NCBI GenBank assembly: GCA_965232985.1
Contig: CBDDRC010000042.1
Coordinates: 62,001-126,000 of the forward strand
DNA length: 64,000 bases
From: JADFDG01 sp965232985
Lineage (GTDB): Bacteria > Pseudomonadota > Gammaproteobacteria > Pseudomonadales > JADFDG01
Direction: 5' to 3'
Part shown: in pieces, positions 53,662-61,761 of the stretch
Layout: each line of letters starts with the position of its first letter
Numbering within the stretch: the first letter of the stretch is position 1
Position numbers and translations under genes: made by a program
The notes under the pieces: model-generated
The model's database searches: none
Told to the model about the DNA's origin: nothing
The model's input: the letters and a program-made list of their open reading frames with translations, nothing else

Positions 53662-54275
53662 GGCACGCCCTCAGACAAATTGTTGGCTCTGTGGACGCAC
53701 GCACCACAGAGAATATCGAGAAAACCCGAGGTCCATTTCAGCGGATTCAAGCTCGGCCCATACACGTTCGAGATATCGAACCAGGGCTGATCCCACTTCA
53801 TCGTGGCGCCTGCACCCTCAATCACCCGCGCGGCAGAATAATGACTCAAAGCCGGGCTTTTCAGCGTGATCGTCCATCCTTTGACCTCCAGACCGAAGTG
53901 CTCGATGGCGTTAGACGCCCTCAGAGTGGCTTGGCTGAAAGCGATGACGTTCATCGGATGGTCGACGCCAACCAAACCGCGCGCAAAGTCTGCCGCTAAG
54001 GCATCGGAGGCCCCACGGAACTTTTGGCCGGCCGCTTCGAGCGGATCGAGGACGCTGCCGCCCGCGAAGAAGCCGACTGCACTGCCCCACCTTGCCTCGA
54101 CATCTATGCCGGACACCACTGGGTTCGTAAGCAGGTTTCGACCCAGCCAATCCCGGAGCAACATCTGCCAGCGGTGGGCTGAGCGCACAGGAAGCTGCCC
54201 GGCGCCTCGGGCAATACGGCCGCAATCGCCTGCCGGCACCCCGGCGCCGGCCTGTATAATTACCCGCTTCCACAT
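53658..54275 (-). CDS. Possible truncated polymorphic-toxin C-terminus with an alpha/beta-hydrolase-like motif
   Basis: The frame has up to 205 residues, but its first 37 codons are low-quality and cover the argA promoter. The recognisable part starts near LLRDWLGRNLLTNPVVSG (an ATG at 54164) and continues with DALAADFARGLVGVDHPMNVIAFSQATLRASNAI, TITLKSPALSHYSAARVI and SLNPLKWTSGFLDILCGACVHRANNL. The MNVIAFSQAT segment resembles the nucleophile elbow of hydrolases, with Ala in place of the usual Gly. The layout suggests the 5'-truncated end of a larger effector, followed directly by a coupled lipoprotein gene in the place of an immunity gene. Function is inference. Confidence 0.5.
   Translation of the reverse strand: MWKRVIIQAGAGVPAGDCGRIARGAGQLPVRSAHRWQMLLRDWLGRNLLTNPVVSGIDVEARWGSAVGFFAGGSVLDPLEAAGQKFRGASDALAADFARGLVGVDHPMNVIAFSQATLRASNAIEHFGLEVKGWTITLKSPALSHYSAARVIEGAGATMKWDQPWFDISNVYGPSLNPLKWTSGFLDILCGACVHRANNLSEGVP
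54255..54260 (+). promoter_or_regulatory. -10 element of argA
   Basis: A perfect TATAAT lies 35 bases before the argA GTG. The -35 position is poor (CTGCCG). The element sits inside the 5' end of the opposing toxin-like frame, which supports that frame being truncated at an island border. Confidence 0.5.
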
Positions 54276-54295
54276 GCCAACTGCGGGAATCCGCC

Positions 54296-55609
54296 GTGAA
54301 CCTCGATACCGCCGCGTACGTGCAGTGGTTCCGCAACTCGTCGCCGTACATCAATGCCCATCAGGGACGCACCTTCGTTGTGTACGTCCCCGGCGAGGCG
54401 GTGGCCGGCGCGTGCTTCGCGACCCTGATCCACGACATCGCCCTGCTCGACAGCCTCGGCATTCGCCTGGTGCTGGTGCATGGCGCGCGCAAACAGATCG
54501 GCGATCATCTCGCCAGGCACGACATCGAAACCCGTTTCGAAAAGCAGACGCGCGTCACCACTGCCGAGGCCCTGCCGTACATTGAGGATGCCGTTGGCCG
54601 CGTACGCATCCGCATGGAATCGCAGCTTTCACTCGGGCTTGCCAATTCGCCGATGCACAATGCGCGGCTGCGCGTCGTTTCGGGAAATTTCGTCACGGCG
54701 CGGCCGCTGGGCGTACGCGACGGCTTCGATTACCAACACACCGGCGAAGTCCGTCGTGTCGATGTTGCCGCAATTACCGCCGCGCTCGATGCCAGCTTCA
54801 TCGTGCTGCTCTCGCCGCTTGGCTACTCACCAACCGGGGAAGTGTTCAATCTCGATAGCGAAGACGTGGCAACTGCCGCCGCTGTGGCACTGAAAGCCGA
54901 CAAGCTGATCTTCCTCGGCGAGGACGACGGCGTACGCCTGGGCAAGAAAAAACTGGTGCGCGACCTGACGCCGGCAAAAGCCTCCGAACTGCTGGCCGGC
55001 AACAAGGTGAAATCCGAGAGCGCGATCTGGCAACTGGAGGCCGCCGCGCACGCCGCGAGTCACGGCGTCGGCCGCGTGCACCTGATCGGCTACAACCGCG
55101 ACGGCGCGCTGCTGCAGGAACTGTTCACCCGCGACGGCTGCGGCACGCTGGTCACGGCACAAACCTATGAACAGTTGCGCACCGCCGGCGTCGAGGACGT
55201 TGGCGGCATTCTCGAACTGATCCGCCCGCTGGAAGATGCCGGCGTACTGGTACGGCGCTCACGCGAACGGCTGGAAACAGAAATTCGGCGTTTTCATGTG
55301 ATCGAACGCGATGGCATGGTGATCGGCTGCGCGGCACTTTATCCCCTGGCAAGCCAAGCCGGCGAACTGGCCTGCGTCGCCGTGCACGAGGATTACCGCA
55401 ACAACGGCCGCGCCACCATGCTGCTCGCCGAAATCGAAAAGCGCGCGCAGGCGCAAGGCATGCACCGCCTGTTCACCCTCACCACGCAGACCGCGCACTG
55501 GTTCCAGGAGCGCGGCTTCGTTGCCGCCAAACCCGATACGTTGCCAGAGCCGCGTAAATCGCTTTACAACTGGCAGCGTAATTCGAAAATTTTCGTGAAG
55601 AATCTCTGA
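54296..55609 (+). CDS. argA: Amino-acid N-acetyltransferase (N-acetylglutamate synthase)
   Basis: This 437-residue enzyme makes N-acetylglutamate from glutamate and acetyl-CoA, the first step of arginine synthesis. An amino-acid-kinase-like domain (about 20-290: FVVYVPGEAVAG, LVLVHGARKQI, FIVLLSPLGYSPTGEVFNL) binds arginine for feedback control. A C-terminal GNAT domain (about 300-437: FHVIERDGMVIGCAALYPL, HEDYRNNGRATMLL, WFQERGF) is catalytic. The start is GTG with a GCGGGAATCC site. ilvD follows after 13 bases. Confidence 0.95.
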   Translation: MNLDTAAYVQWFRNSSPYINAHQGRTFVVYVPGEAVAGACFATLIHDIALLDSLGIRLVLVHGARKQIGDHLARHDIETRFEKQTRVTTAEALPYIEDAVGRVRIRMESQLSLGLANSPMHNARLRVVSGNFVTARPLGVRDGFDYQHTGEVRRVDVAAITAALDASFIVLLSPLGYSPTGEVFNLDSEDVATAAAVALKADKLIFLGEDDGVRLGKKKLVRDLTPAKASELLAGNKVKSESAIWQLEAAAHAASHGVGRVHLIGYNRDGALLQELFTRDGCGTLVTAQTYEQLRTAGVEDVGGILELIRPLEDAGVLVRRSRERLETEIRRFHVIERDGMVIGCAALYPLASQAGELACVAVHEDYRNNGRATMLLAEIEKRAQAQGMHRLFTLTTQTAHWFQERGFVAAKPDTLPEPRKSLYNWQRNSKIFVKNL

Positions 55610-55622
55610 AGGGAATACAAGC

Positions 55623-57473
55623 ATGCCGCAGTATCGCTCGAAAACCTCCACCGCCGGCCGCAACATGGCCGGCGCCCGCGCCCTGTGGCGCGCCACCGGC
55701 ATGCAGGATGGCGATTTCGGCAAGCCAATCATCGCTGTGTGCAACTCCTTCACGCAGTTCGTGCCAGGCCACGTCCACCTCAAGGACATGGGCCAACTGG
55801 TGGCGCGCGAAATCGAGCGGGTCGGCGGCGTGGCGAAGGAATTCAACACCATTGCCGTGGACGACGGCATCGCCATGGGCCACGACGGCATGCTCTATTC
55901 TCTGCCGTCGCGCGAATTGATCGCCGACGCCGTTGAGTACATGGCCAATGCGCACTGCGCCGACGCGCTGGTCTGCATCTCCAATTGCGACAAGATCACG
56001 CCCGGCATGCTGCTTGCGGCAATGCGGCTCAATATCCCCGCCGTGTTCGTTTCCGGCGGCCCGATGGAAGCCGGCAAGACCAAACTTGCCATCGATCACA
56101 AGCTTGATCTTGTCGACGCGATGGTCGCCGCCGCCGACCCGAATGTCAGCGACGCCGACGTCGCCGAGATGGAGCGTTCCGCCTGCCCCACCTGCGGCTC
56201 CTGCTCGGGCATGTTCACCGCCAACTCGATGAACTGCCTGACCGAAGCGCTCGGCCTCTCGCTGCCGGGCAACGGCACGGTGGTCGCCACACATGCCGAT
56301 CGCGAACAATTGTTTTTAAAAGCAGGCCGCGTGATTGTCGAGATCGCCAAACGCTATTACGAGCAGGATGACGAATCGGTGCTGCCGCGCTCCATCGCTT
56401 CGTTCAAGGCATTCGAGAACGCGATGACGCTGGACATCGCCATGGGTGGCTCGACCAACACCGTGCTGCATATTCTTGCCGCCGCAGAGGAAGGTGGCAT
56501 TGCCTTCACCCAGAAAGATATCGATCGCCTGTCGCGCAAGGTGCCGCAATTGTGCAAGGTTGCGCCCTCGACACCGTACGTGCACATTGAAGACGTGCAT
56601 CGCGCCGGCGGCATCCCTGCGATTCTCGGCGAGCTGGCGCGCGCCGGCTTGTTGCACACCGACGTACCGGTCGTGCATGCAAAGACGATGGGCGACAGTC
56701 TCAGGCAGTGGGATATCGCCGGCAATGTCAGCGAAGAAGTACAGACATTCTTTCGCGCCGGCCCGGCCGGCATTCCGACGCAGGTCGCTTTCTCGCAGTC
56801 GACACGCTTCGATACGCTCGACACCGATCGCGCCACAGGCGTGATCCGTGACAAGGCACATGCCTTCAGCCAGGAAGGCGGCCTCGCCGTACTGCACGGC
56901 AATATCGCCCCCAACGGCTGCATCGTGAAAACTGCCGGCGTCGATGACAGCATTCTGGTGTTTACCGGACGGGCGCGCGTTTTCGAAAGCCAGGACGGCA
57001 CGGTGGAAGCCATCCTCGCCGACCAGATCGTCGCCGGCGACGTCGTCGTCATCCGCTACGAGGGTCCGCGCGGCGGGCCGGGCATGCAGGAAATGCTTTA
57101 CCCGACGTCATATCTGAAATCAAAAGGCCTCGGAAAAGTCTGCGCATTGCTTACCGATGGCCGTTTCTCCGGCGGCACTTCGGGGCTGTCGATCGGCCAC
57201 GTTTCGCCGGAGGCGGCCGAGCATGGCCCGATTGCGCTGGTGCAGGAAGGCGACACCATCCACATCGACATCCCCAAGCGCACGATCACGCTCAAGGTCA
57301 GTGACGAAGAGCTGGCAGCCCGACGCGCGAAACAGGATGCCCGCGGCAAGCTCGGCTGGAAGCCGGCAAAGATCCGCAATCGCAAGGTCAGCGCGGCATT
57401 GCAGGCCTATGCCGCAATGACCACCAGCGCCGATCGCGGTGCGGTACGGGATGTGTCGCAACTGAAACACTGA
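55623..57473 (+). CDS. ilvD: Dihydroxy-acid dehydratase
   Basis: The 616-residue Fe-S dehydratase makes the 2-keto acids of valine and isoleucine. The cluster cysteines are visible in CNSFTQFVPGH, ISNCDKITPGM and CPTCGSCSGMFTANSMNCL, and the phosphate/metal region in GHDGMLYSLPSRELIADAVEYM. Length is normal. AAGGGAATACAAGC precedes the ATG. It is probably cotranscribed with argA and complements ilvE at 43875. Confidence 0.96.
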   Translation: MPQYRSKTSTAGRNMAGARALWRATGMQDGDFGKPIIAVCNSFTQFVPGHVHLKDMGQLVAREIERVGGVAKEFNTIAVDDGIAMGHDGMLYSLPSRELIADAVEYMANAHCADALVCISNCDKITPGMLLAAMRLNIPAVFVSGGPMEAGKTKLAIDHKLDLVDAMVAAADPNVSDADVAEMERSACPTCGSCSGMFTANSMNCLTEALGLSLPGNGTVVATHADREQLFLKAGRVIVEIAKRYYEQDDESVLPRSIASFKAFENAMTLDIAMGGSTNTVLHILAAAEEGGIAFTQKDIDRLSRKVPQLCKVAPSTPYVHIEDVHRAGGIPAILGELARAGLLHTDVPVVHAKTMGDSLRQWDIAGNVSEEVQTFFRAGPAGIPTQVAFSQSTRFDTLDTDRATGVIRDKAHAFSQEGGLAVLHGNIAPNGCIVKTAGVDDSILVFTGRARVFESQDGTVEAILADQIVAGDVVVIRYEGPRGGPGMQEMLYPTSYLKSKGLGKVCALLTDGRFSGGTSGLSIGHVSPEAAEHGPIALVQEGDTIHIDIPKRTITLKVSDEELAARRAKQDARGKLGWKPAKIRNRKVSAALQAYAAMTTSADRGAVRDVSQLKH

Positions 57474-57621
57474 CGCGGAAAAGGGGTCGGAGAGTCATTC
57501 ATGGTCATATCCAGTCCGTTGGCGGTGCAGGAAGGCTAGCGGTTAGCCCCTCCATAACTCAACGCATCTCGCATGAGCGCGCTGCGCGGCCCTAGAATTG
57601 CCGCGTTACCCGGAGAACGCC

Positions 57622-57969
57622 ATGCCCGTCATCCTGCAAACCACGCTGCTGCTGGTCGCCTCGAACGTCTTCATGACTTTCGCCTGGTATGCGCACCTGA
57701 AAAATCTCAATGACAAGCCCTGGTACATCGCGGCAATCGTCAGCTGGGGCATCGCGCTGTTCGAGTACCTGCTGCAGGTGCCCGGCAACCGCATCGGCTA
57801 CACGACCATGGACCTCGGCCAGCTGAAAATCCTGCAGGAAGTGATCACGCTGAGCGTGTTCGTGCCGTTCGCGGTGCTGTACATGAAACAGCCGCTGCGG
57901 CTCGATTTCCTCTGGGCCGGCCTCTGCCTGCTCGGCGCGGTGTTCTTCATGTTCCGCGCACACGCTTGA
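57622..57969 (+). CDS. DUF486 small membrane protein
   Basis: This 115-residue protein has four membrane helices of the small DMT-like type: TTLLLVASNVFMTFAWYAHL, WYIAAIVSWGIALFEYLLQVPGNRIGY, LKILQEVITLSVFVPFAVLYM, LDFLWAGLCLLGAVFFMF. This is the DUF486 family, of unknown substrate. The ATG at 57622 follows CCCGGAGAACGC. A TAGAAT element lies at 57593-57598, 23 bases before the start. Its end overlaps the convergent thioesterase by 23 bases. Confidence 0.88.
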   Translation: MPVILQTTLLLVASNVFMTFAWYAHLKNLNDKPWYIAAIVSWGIALFEYLLQVPGNRIGYTTMDLGQLKILQEVITLSVFVPFAVLYMKQPLRLDFLWAGLCLLGAVFFMFRAHA

Positions 57970-58369
57970 TCACGCCGCTGGCGGTCATGACGATGCGCTC
58001 GCCGGCACGGATCGTCGCGCGGGTAAAAACCAGCGAGCCGGTCAGCCGCATGGTCTCGCCGTCGCCGAGCAGCAATTCACCCTCGCGCGCGGCGTCAAGG
58101 AAATCGCAGGTCGCACTCACTGTCATCACGGTATCGCTTTCGCCCTGCATCGCCGCCAGGCACAGCGTGTAGTCCGCGAACGTCATCAACACGCCGCCGT
58201 GCACGCTGCCATAGGTGTTGCAGTGGTGCGGGCGCGGCCGGAACACGGTGTGTACCCGTCCGCCGCCGAGTGGCTTGTAGAAAAACGGGCCGATGTGGTC
58301 CTCGGCAGGATCGCCGCTCCAGTGACGGAAGTCCTCGGGAATGTGCAGCGCTGCCCGATCGATGGTCAT
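57947..58369 (-). CDS. PaaI-like hotdog-fold thioesterase
   Basis: The 140-residue protein has a hotdog thioesterase domain: RPHHCNTYGSVHGGVLMTFADYTLCLAA contains the HGG motif with the following acidic residue, and TVSATCDFLDAAREGELLLGDGETMRLTGSLVFTRATI is the central sheet. Such enzymes hydrolyse acyl-CoA or aryl-CoA. The ATG at 58369 overlaps the stop of the START-like fragment (ATGA), and an enoyl-CoA hydratase precedes that, so it acts in the same fatty-acid operon. Confidence 0.87.
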   Translation of the reverse strand: MTIDRAALHIPEDFRHWSGDPAEDHIGPFFYKPLGGGRVHTVFRPRPHHCNTYGSVHGGVLMTFADYTLCLAAMQGESDTVMTVSATCDFLDAAREGELLLGDGETMRLTGSLVFTRATIRAGERIVMTASGVIKRVRGT

Positions 58370-58584
58370 GGCGCCTCTCCCGGCATGCGGATTTGCGCGC
58401 GCAATGTACGCAATAGCGAGATCAGCCCGCCCGGATCGGCATTGTCGACCAGCTCCACCTCGGTGCGCGTCCACACCTTGATGCCGTGGCTCTCGCCGGA
58501 GAAATCCCAGTCGGCAACTGCCGACACTGCCAGGCAACAGGCCAGCAGCACGGCAACGGCACGGCGCAGGAAGGCGCCCCGCAT
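58366..58584 (-). CDS. Short exported protein resembling the beginning of a START-domain protein
   Basis: This 72-residue protein has a signal peptide (RRAVAVLLACCLAVSAVA) and then DWDFSGESHGIKVWTRTEVEL, which resembles the start of bacterial START lipid-binding proteins (W-x-x-x-x-x-x-GI-V-x-R). Those proteins are near 200 residues, so this one would be a remnant ending in LISLLRTLRAQIRMPGEAP. Its start overlaps the enoyl-CoA hydratase stop (ATGA) and its stop overlaps the thioesterase start, so it may persist mainly to keep translation coupled. Confidence 0.55.
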   Translation of the reverse strand: MRGAFLRRAVAVLLACCLAVSAVADWDFSGESHGIKVWTRTEVELVDNADPGGLISLLRTLRAQIRMPGEAP

Positions 58585-59450
58585 CACTTCAACTCCGGCT
58601 CGTTCCACCATGGATAGGATGAAGGCAGGTCAGTGCTCACCCTGGCATGAAAAACCGGCGCGCGCTTTTCGAGGAAGGCAGCAAAGCCATCCTTGCCGTC
58701 CGGCATCTGGTAGGTCTGGTACATGAGTTTCGAATCGATCACATGCGCGTGCATCGGGTGATCGAGCGCCGCGCTGCGCCACATCATTTGCCGGGCGATG
58801 GCAACGGCGACGGGAGAGGTACGATCACGGATGCGCCTGGCGAGCTCGTATGCTGCGGGCAACAGGTCTTCCGGCGCGTGCACCGAACGCACCAGGCCGC
58901 CACGCATCGCTTCGTTGGCATCGAACAGGTCGCCGGTGAGCGTCCATTCCAGCGCCGTCTGCATGCCGACGAGGCGCGGCAGGAACCAGCTCGAACAGGA
59001 TTCCGGCACGATGCCGCGCTGGGTGAAGACAAAACCGAAACGCGCCTTGTGCGAGCAGAGCCGGAAATCGAACGGCAACGTCATGGTGACGCCGACGCCA
59101 ACCGCGGCGCCGTTGATGGCGGCGATCATCGGCTTGCGACAGTTATAAACGGCGAGCACCACTTCGCCGCCGGAGTCGCGGATTTCATTGATTTTGAGTG
59201 TTTCGCCCTGCGGAATGTCGTAGCCGAAGATGTCGCCTTCCGCTTCCAGTTCCATGCCGGCGCAGAACGCCTTGCCGTCGCCGGTGAAAATGGCAACACG
59301 CACCGCGTCATCACGATCAATGCGGCCGATCACGTCGACCAGCTCGTTCTTCATGTTGATGGTGAACGCATTCATCCGCGCAGGCCGGTTCAGGCGCACC
59401 TCGGCGATGCCGTCGGCCACGACACAGGTGATCTCGCGATATTCAGCCAT
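58584..59450 (-). CDS. Enoyl-CoA hydratase/isomerase family protein
   Basis: The 288-residue crotonase-fold enzyme has CVVADGIAEVRLNRPARMNAFTINM, the oxyanion-hole segments AFCAGMELEAEG and AINGAAVGVGVTMTLPFDFRLCSHKARFGFVFTQRGIVPESCSSWFLPRLVG. The catalytic Glu is probably that of the PESCSS region. It hydrates or isomerises an enoyl-CoA, and could supply the hydratase missing from the SDR at 13582. It begins an operon with the START-like fragment and the thioesterase, divergent from the TonB-dependent receptor. Confidence 0.9.
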   Translation of the reverse strand: MAEYREITCVVADGIAEVRLNRPARMNAFTINMKNELVDVIGRIDRDDAVRVAIFTGDGKAFCAGMELEAEGDIFGYDIPQGETLKINEIRDSGGEVVLAVYNCRKPMIAAINGAAVGVGVTMTLPFDFRLCSHKARFGFVFTQRGIVPESCSSWFLPRLVGMQTALEWTLTGDLFDANEAMRGGLVRSVHAPEDLLPAAYELARRIRDRTSPVAVAIARQMMWRSAALDHPMHAHVIDSKLMYQTYQMPDGKDGFAAFLEKRAPVFHARVSTDLPSSYPWWNEPELK

Positions 59451-59513
59451 GGACGCTCTCCGCTGCGTAAAGCCGAGAGCCTAGACATCGCCGGCGCCGC
59501 TGGGAAGGGTGCC

Positions 59514-59532
59514 ATGCGACATCGTGTCGCAT
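59514..59532. promoter_or_regulatory. Perfect 19-bp palindrome, candidate operator of the TonB-receptor operon
   Basis: ATGCGACA and TGTCGCAT are perfect 8-base arms around TCG. The right arm ends at the place expected for the -35 of the TAGAAT element at 59555-59560. The site lies between the divergent enoyl-CoA hydratase and TonB-receptor genes and looks like a dimeric regulator operator. The regulator is not in the window. Confidence 0.6.
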
Positions 59533-59554
59533 CGTCCAGGGGCGGCCCGGCGCC

Positions 59555-59560
59555 TAGAAT
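59555..59560 (+). promoter_or_regulatory. -10-like element of the TonB-receptor operon
   Basis: TAGAAT lies 31 bases before the receptor ATG. The surrounding CCTAGAATT also occurs before the DUF486 gene (57592-57600), again shortly before a start codon, which supports both as promoters. Confidence 0.45.
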
Positions 59561-59591
59561 TCGCGCACGGCAAGACCCCCGGGAGTTCGCC

Positions 59592-61757
59592 ATGCAGTAC
59601 CTGAAGAAACCCGTCGACATGCTGATCGCGCTGGCACTGGCTGGCGCCATGCCTGCCGCGACCCTCGCCGCCACGCCGGCCGAAGGCGCGACCGCCACCC
59701 TGGGTGAAGTCACCGTCACCGGCACCCGCGAGGCCCGCGCGGTCGCGGAAACCCCGGCCACCGTGAACCACGTCGACGAGACGACCATCCGGCAAATGCG
59801 GCCCACCCACCCGAAGGACGTGATGAACCAGGTGCCGGGCGTCTGGGTGAGCAACCTGTCCGGCGAAGGGCACTCCACCGCCATTCGCCAGCCACTGACG
59901 ACCAGCGCGGTCTACCTCTACCTGGAAGACGGCATACCCACCCGCTCCACCGGCTTCTTCAACCACAATGCGTTGTACGAAATCGATGTGCCGCAATCTG
60001 GCGGCATCGAGGTGACCAAGGGTCCGGGCAGCGCGCTCTATGGCTCCGACGCCATCGGCGGCACCGTCAACGTGCTGACCCGCACGCCGCCGAAAGACGG
60101 AGAAGTCGAGCTGACCGGCGAAGGCGGCGACAACGGCTGGGGCCGCGTCATGGTCAGCGCCGGCGACGCGCGCGGCGACGATGCCTGGCGCGCCAGCGTC
60201 AACCTCACCCACAGCGACGGCTGGCAGGATGCGGCCGGCTACGATCGCCAGACCGGCACCCTGCGCTGGGATCGCGCCATCGGCGACAGCAGCATTACCA
60301 AGACCGTCTTTTCCTTCTCGACTGTCGAACAACAACATGTCGGCAGCCTCAGCCAGGCCGAGTACGAAAGCACGCCACGCCGCAACAACATCCCGTTTTC
60401 CTATCGCGATGTCGAGGCCTTCCGGTTGTCGACCGCCTTCGAGCGCGACAACGGAAAAACGCTGCTCTCCGTCACGCCTTACCTGCGGAAAAACCGCATG
60501 GAAATTATCCCGAGCTGGACGGTGTCCTACGACCCCAACCAATACATCACGGAAAACGACTCGCTCGGCATGCTTGGCAAATACCGCGTCGACTTCGTAC
60601 CGATGCGCGCACGCCTGATTGCCGGTGTCGACATCGACTACAGCCCCGGTTCGCGTGACGAGGATTCGCTTGGCCTGCTGAAGACGACAAACGCGGAAGG
60701 CGGCACGACCTACGCCCTGAATACTGCGGTGGCGCCGGTGCAGATCTACGACTACGACGTTACCTACCGCGGTATTTCTCCCTACCTGCACGGCGAAATA
60801 TCGCCACTGGAAAAACTGCGGGTTACCGCCGGCCTGCGCCACGACGACATGCAGTACGACTACGAGAACCAATTCAACAACGGTGCCGCTGCCGCGACGC
60901 AGGGCGTTGCCGGCACCTTTCCCGGTGGTGGCTGGTATGGCCACGCCGCGAGCACCCGGATCAGCTATTCGCACTTGAGCCCGAAACTCGGCGCCACCTG
61001 GGCGTTCAGCAACGATGTCGACGCCTTTGCCTCATACACGAACGCATTCCGCACGCCGTCGGAAGGACAGGTATTCCGCGGCAGCCGCGAGGGCACCGCG
61101 ATCCGGGCACAAGCAGCCGCCGACTCGCTGCTGCAGCTCAAGCCGGTCGTCGTCGACAGCATCGAGACCGGGTTGCGTGCGAAGCAGGGCAGCGTGCGCT
61201 ACGAAGTGTCGATTTACCGCATGGTGAAAAAGGATGACATCGTCAGCTACACCGATCCGGTGACCAGCCAACGCACCGTCGTCAATGCCGGCAAGACGCA
61301 TCATCAGGGCGTCGAGGCCGGCGTTGGCTTGCCGCTGGTCACGGACCAGTTGCGGCTGGACGCCAGCCTGTCGTGGGCCGAGCACACCTACGATACATGG
61401 GTCGTTTCCGGCACCACCGATTACAGCGGCAAGGAAATGGAATCGGCACCGAACCTCATTGCCAACACCCGGCTGACGATGACGCCGGGCTTCATGAACG
61501 GTGGCCGCGTGCAACTGGAATGGGTGCGCCTCGGCGAATACTGGCGCGACCAGGCCAACACCGGCAAATATTCCGGCCACAATCTCGTCAACGTCAGCGC
61601 CGTGCGACCGGTGGGCAAGACACTGGAGATCTACGGCAGCATCAACAACCTGCTCGACAAGAAGTACGCGGAAACTGCCGGCCTTTCTGCCGGCGCACCG
61701 ACCTGGGGCATCGGCCTGCCGCTCAGCCTGAAGGCCGGCGTGCAGGCAAGCTGGTGA
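59592..61757 (+). CDS. TonB-dependent outer-membrane receptor
   Basis: This 721-residue receptor has a signal peptide (about 1-27), a TonB box-like EVTVTGTRE, a plug domain (about 50-165: DVMNQVPGVWVSNLSGEG, LYLEDGIPTRSTGFFNHNALYEIDVPQSGGIEVTKGPGSALYGSDAIGGTVNV) and a 22-strand barrel ending NLLDKKYAETAG and a final Trp. The ligand cannot be read from sequence. It begins an operon with an Asp-box protein, a thioredoxin-like protein and a TonB-like transducer, so it is served by its own energy coupler. The ATG at 59592 follows GGGAG. Confidence 0.93.
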   Translation: MQYLKKPVDMLIALALAGAMPAATLAATPAEGATATLGEVTVTGTREARAVAETPATVNHVDETTIRQMRPTHPKDVMNQVPGVWVSNLSGEGHSTAIRQPLTTSAVYLYLEDGIPTRSTGFFNHNALYEIDVPQSGGIEVTKGPGSALYGSDAIGGTVNVLTRTPPKDGEVELTGEGGDNGWGRVMVSAGDARGDDAWRASVNLTHSDGWQDAAGYDRQTGTLRWDRAIGDSSITKTVFSFSTVEQQHVGSLSQAEYESTPRRNNIPFSYRDVEAFRLSTAFERDNGKTLLSVTPYLRKNRMEIIPSWTVSYDPNQYITENDSLGMLGKYRVDFVPMRARLIAGVDIDYSPGSRDEDSLGLLKTTNAEGGTTYALNTAVAPVQIYDYDVTYRGISPYLHGEISPLEKLRVTAGLRHDDMQYDYENQFNNGAAAATQGVAGTFPGGGWYGHAASTRISYSHLSPKLGATWAFSNDVDAFASYTNAFRTPSEGQVFRGSREGTAIRAQAAADSLLQLKPVVVDSIETGLRAKQGSVRYEVSIYRMVKKDDIVSYTDPVTSQRTVVNAGKTHHQGVEAGVGLPLVTDQLRLDASLSWAEHTYDTWVVSGTTDYSGKEMESAPNLIANTRLTMTPGFMNGGRVQLEWVRLGEYWRDQANTGKYSGHNLVNVSAVRPVGKTLEIYGSINNLLDKKYAETAGLSAGAPTWGIGLPLSLKAGVQASW

Positions 61758-61761
61758 GCGC

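Noticed and set aside
58647..59591. Possible N-terminal extension of the TonB-dependent receptor
   Set aside because: The frame is open, but it covers the opposite-strand enoyl-CoA hydratase and the promoter. The signal peptide begins at 59592 after a ribosome site.
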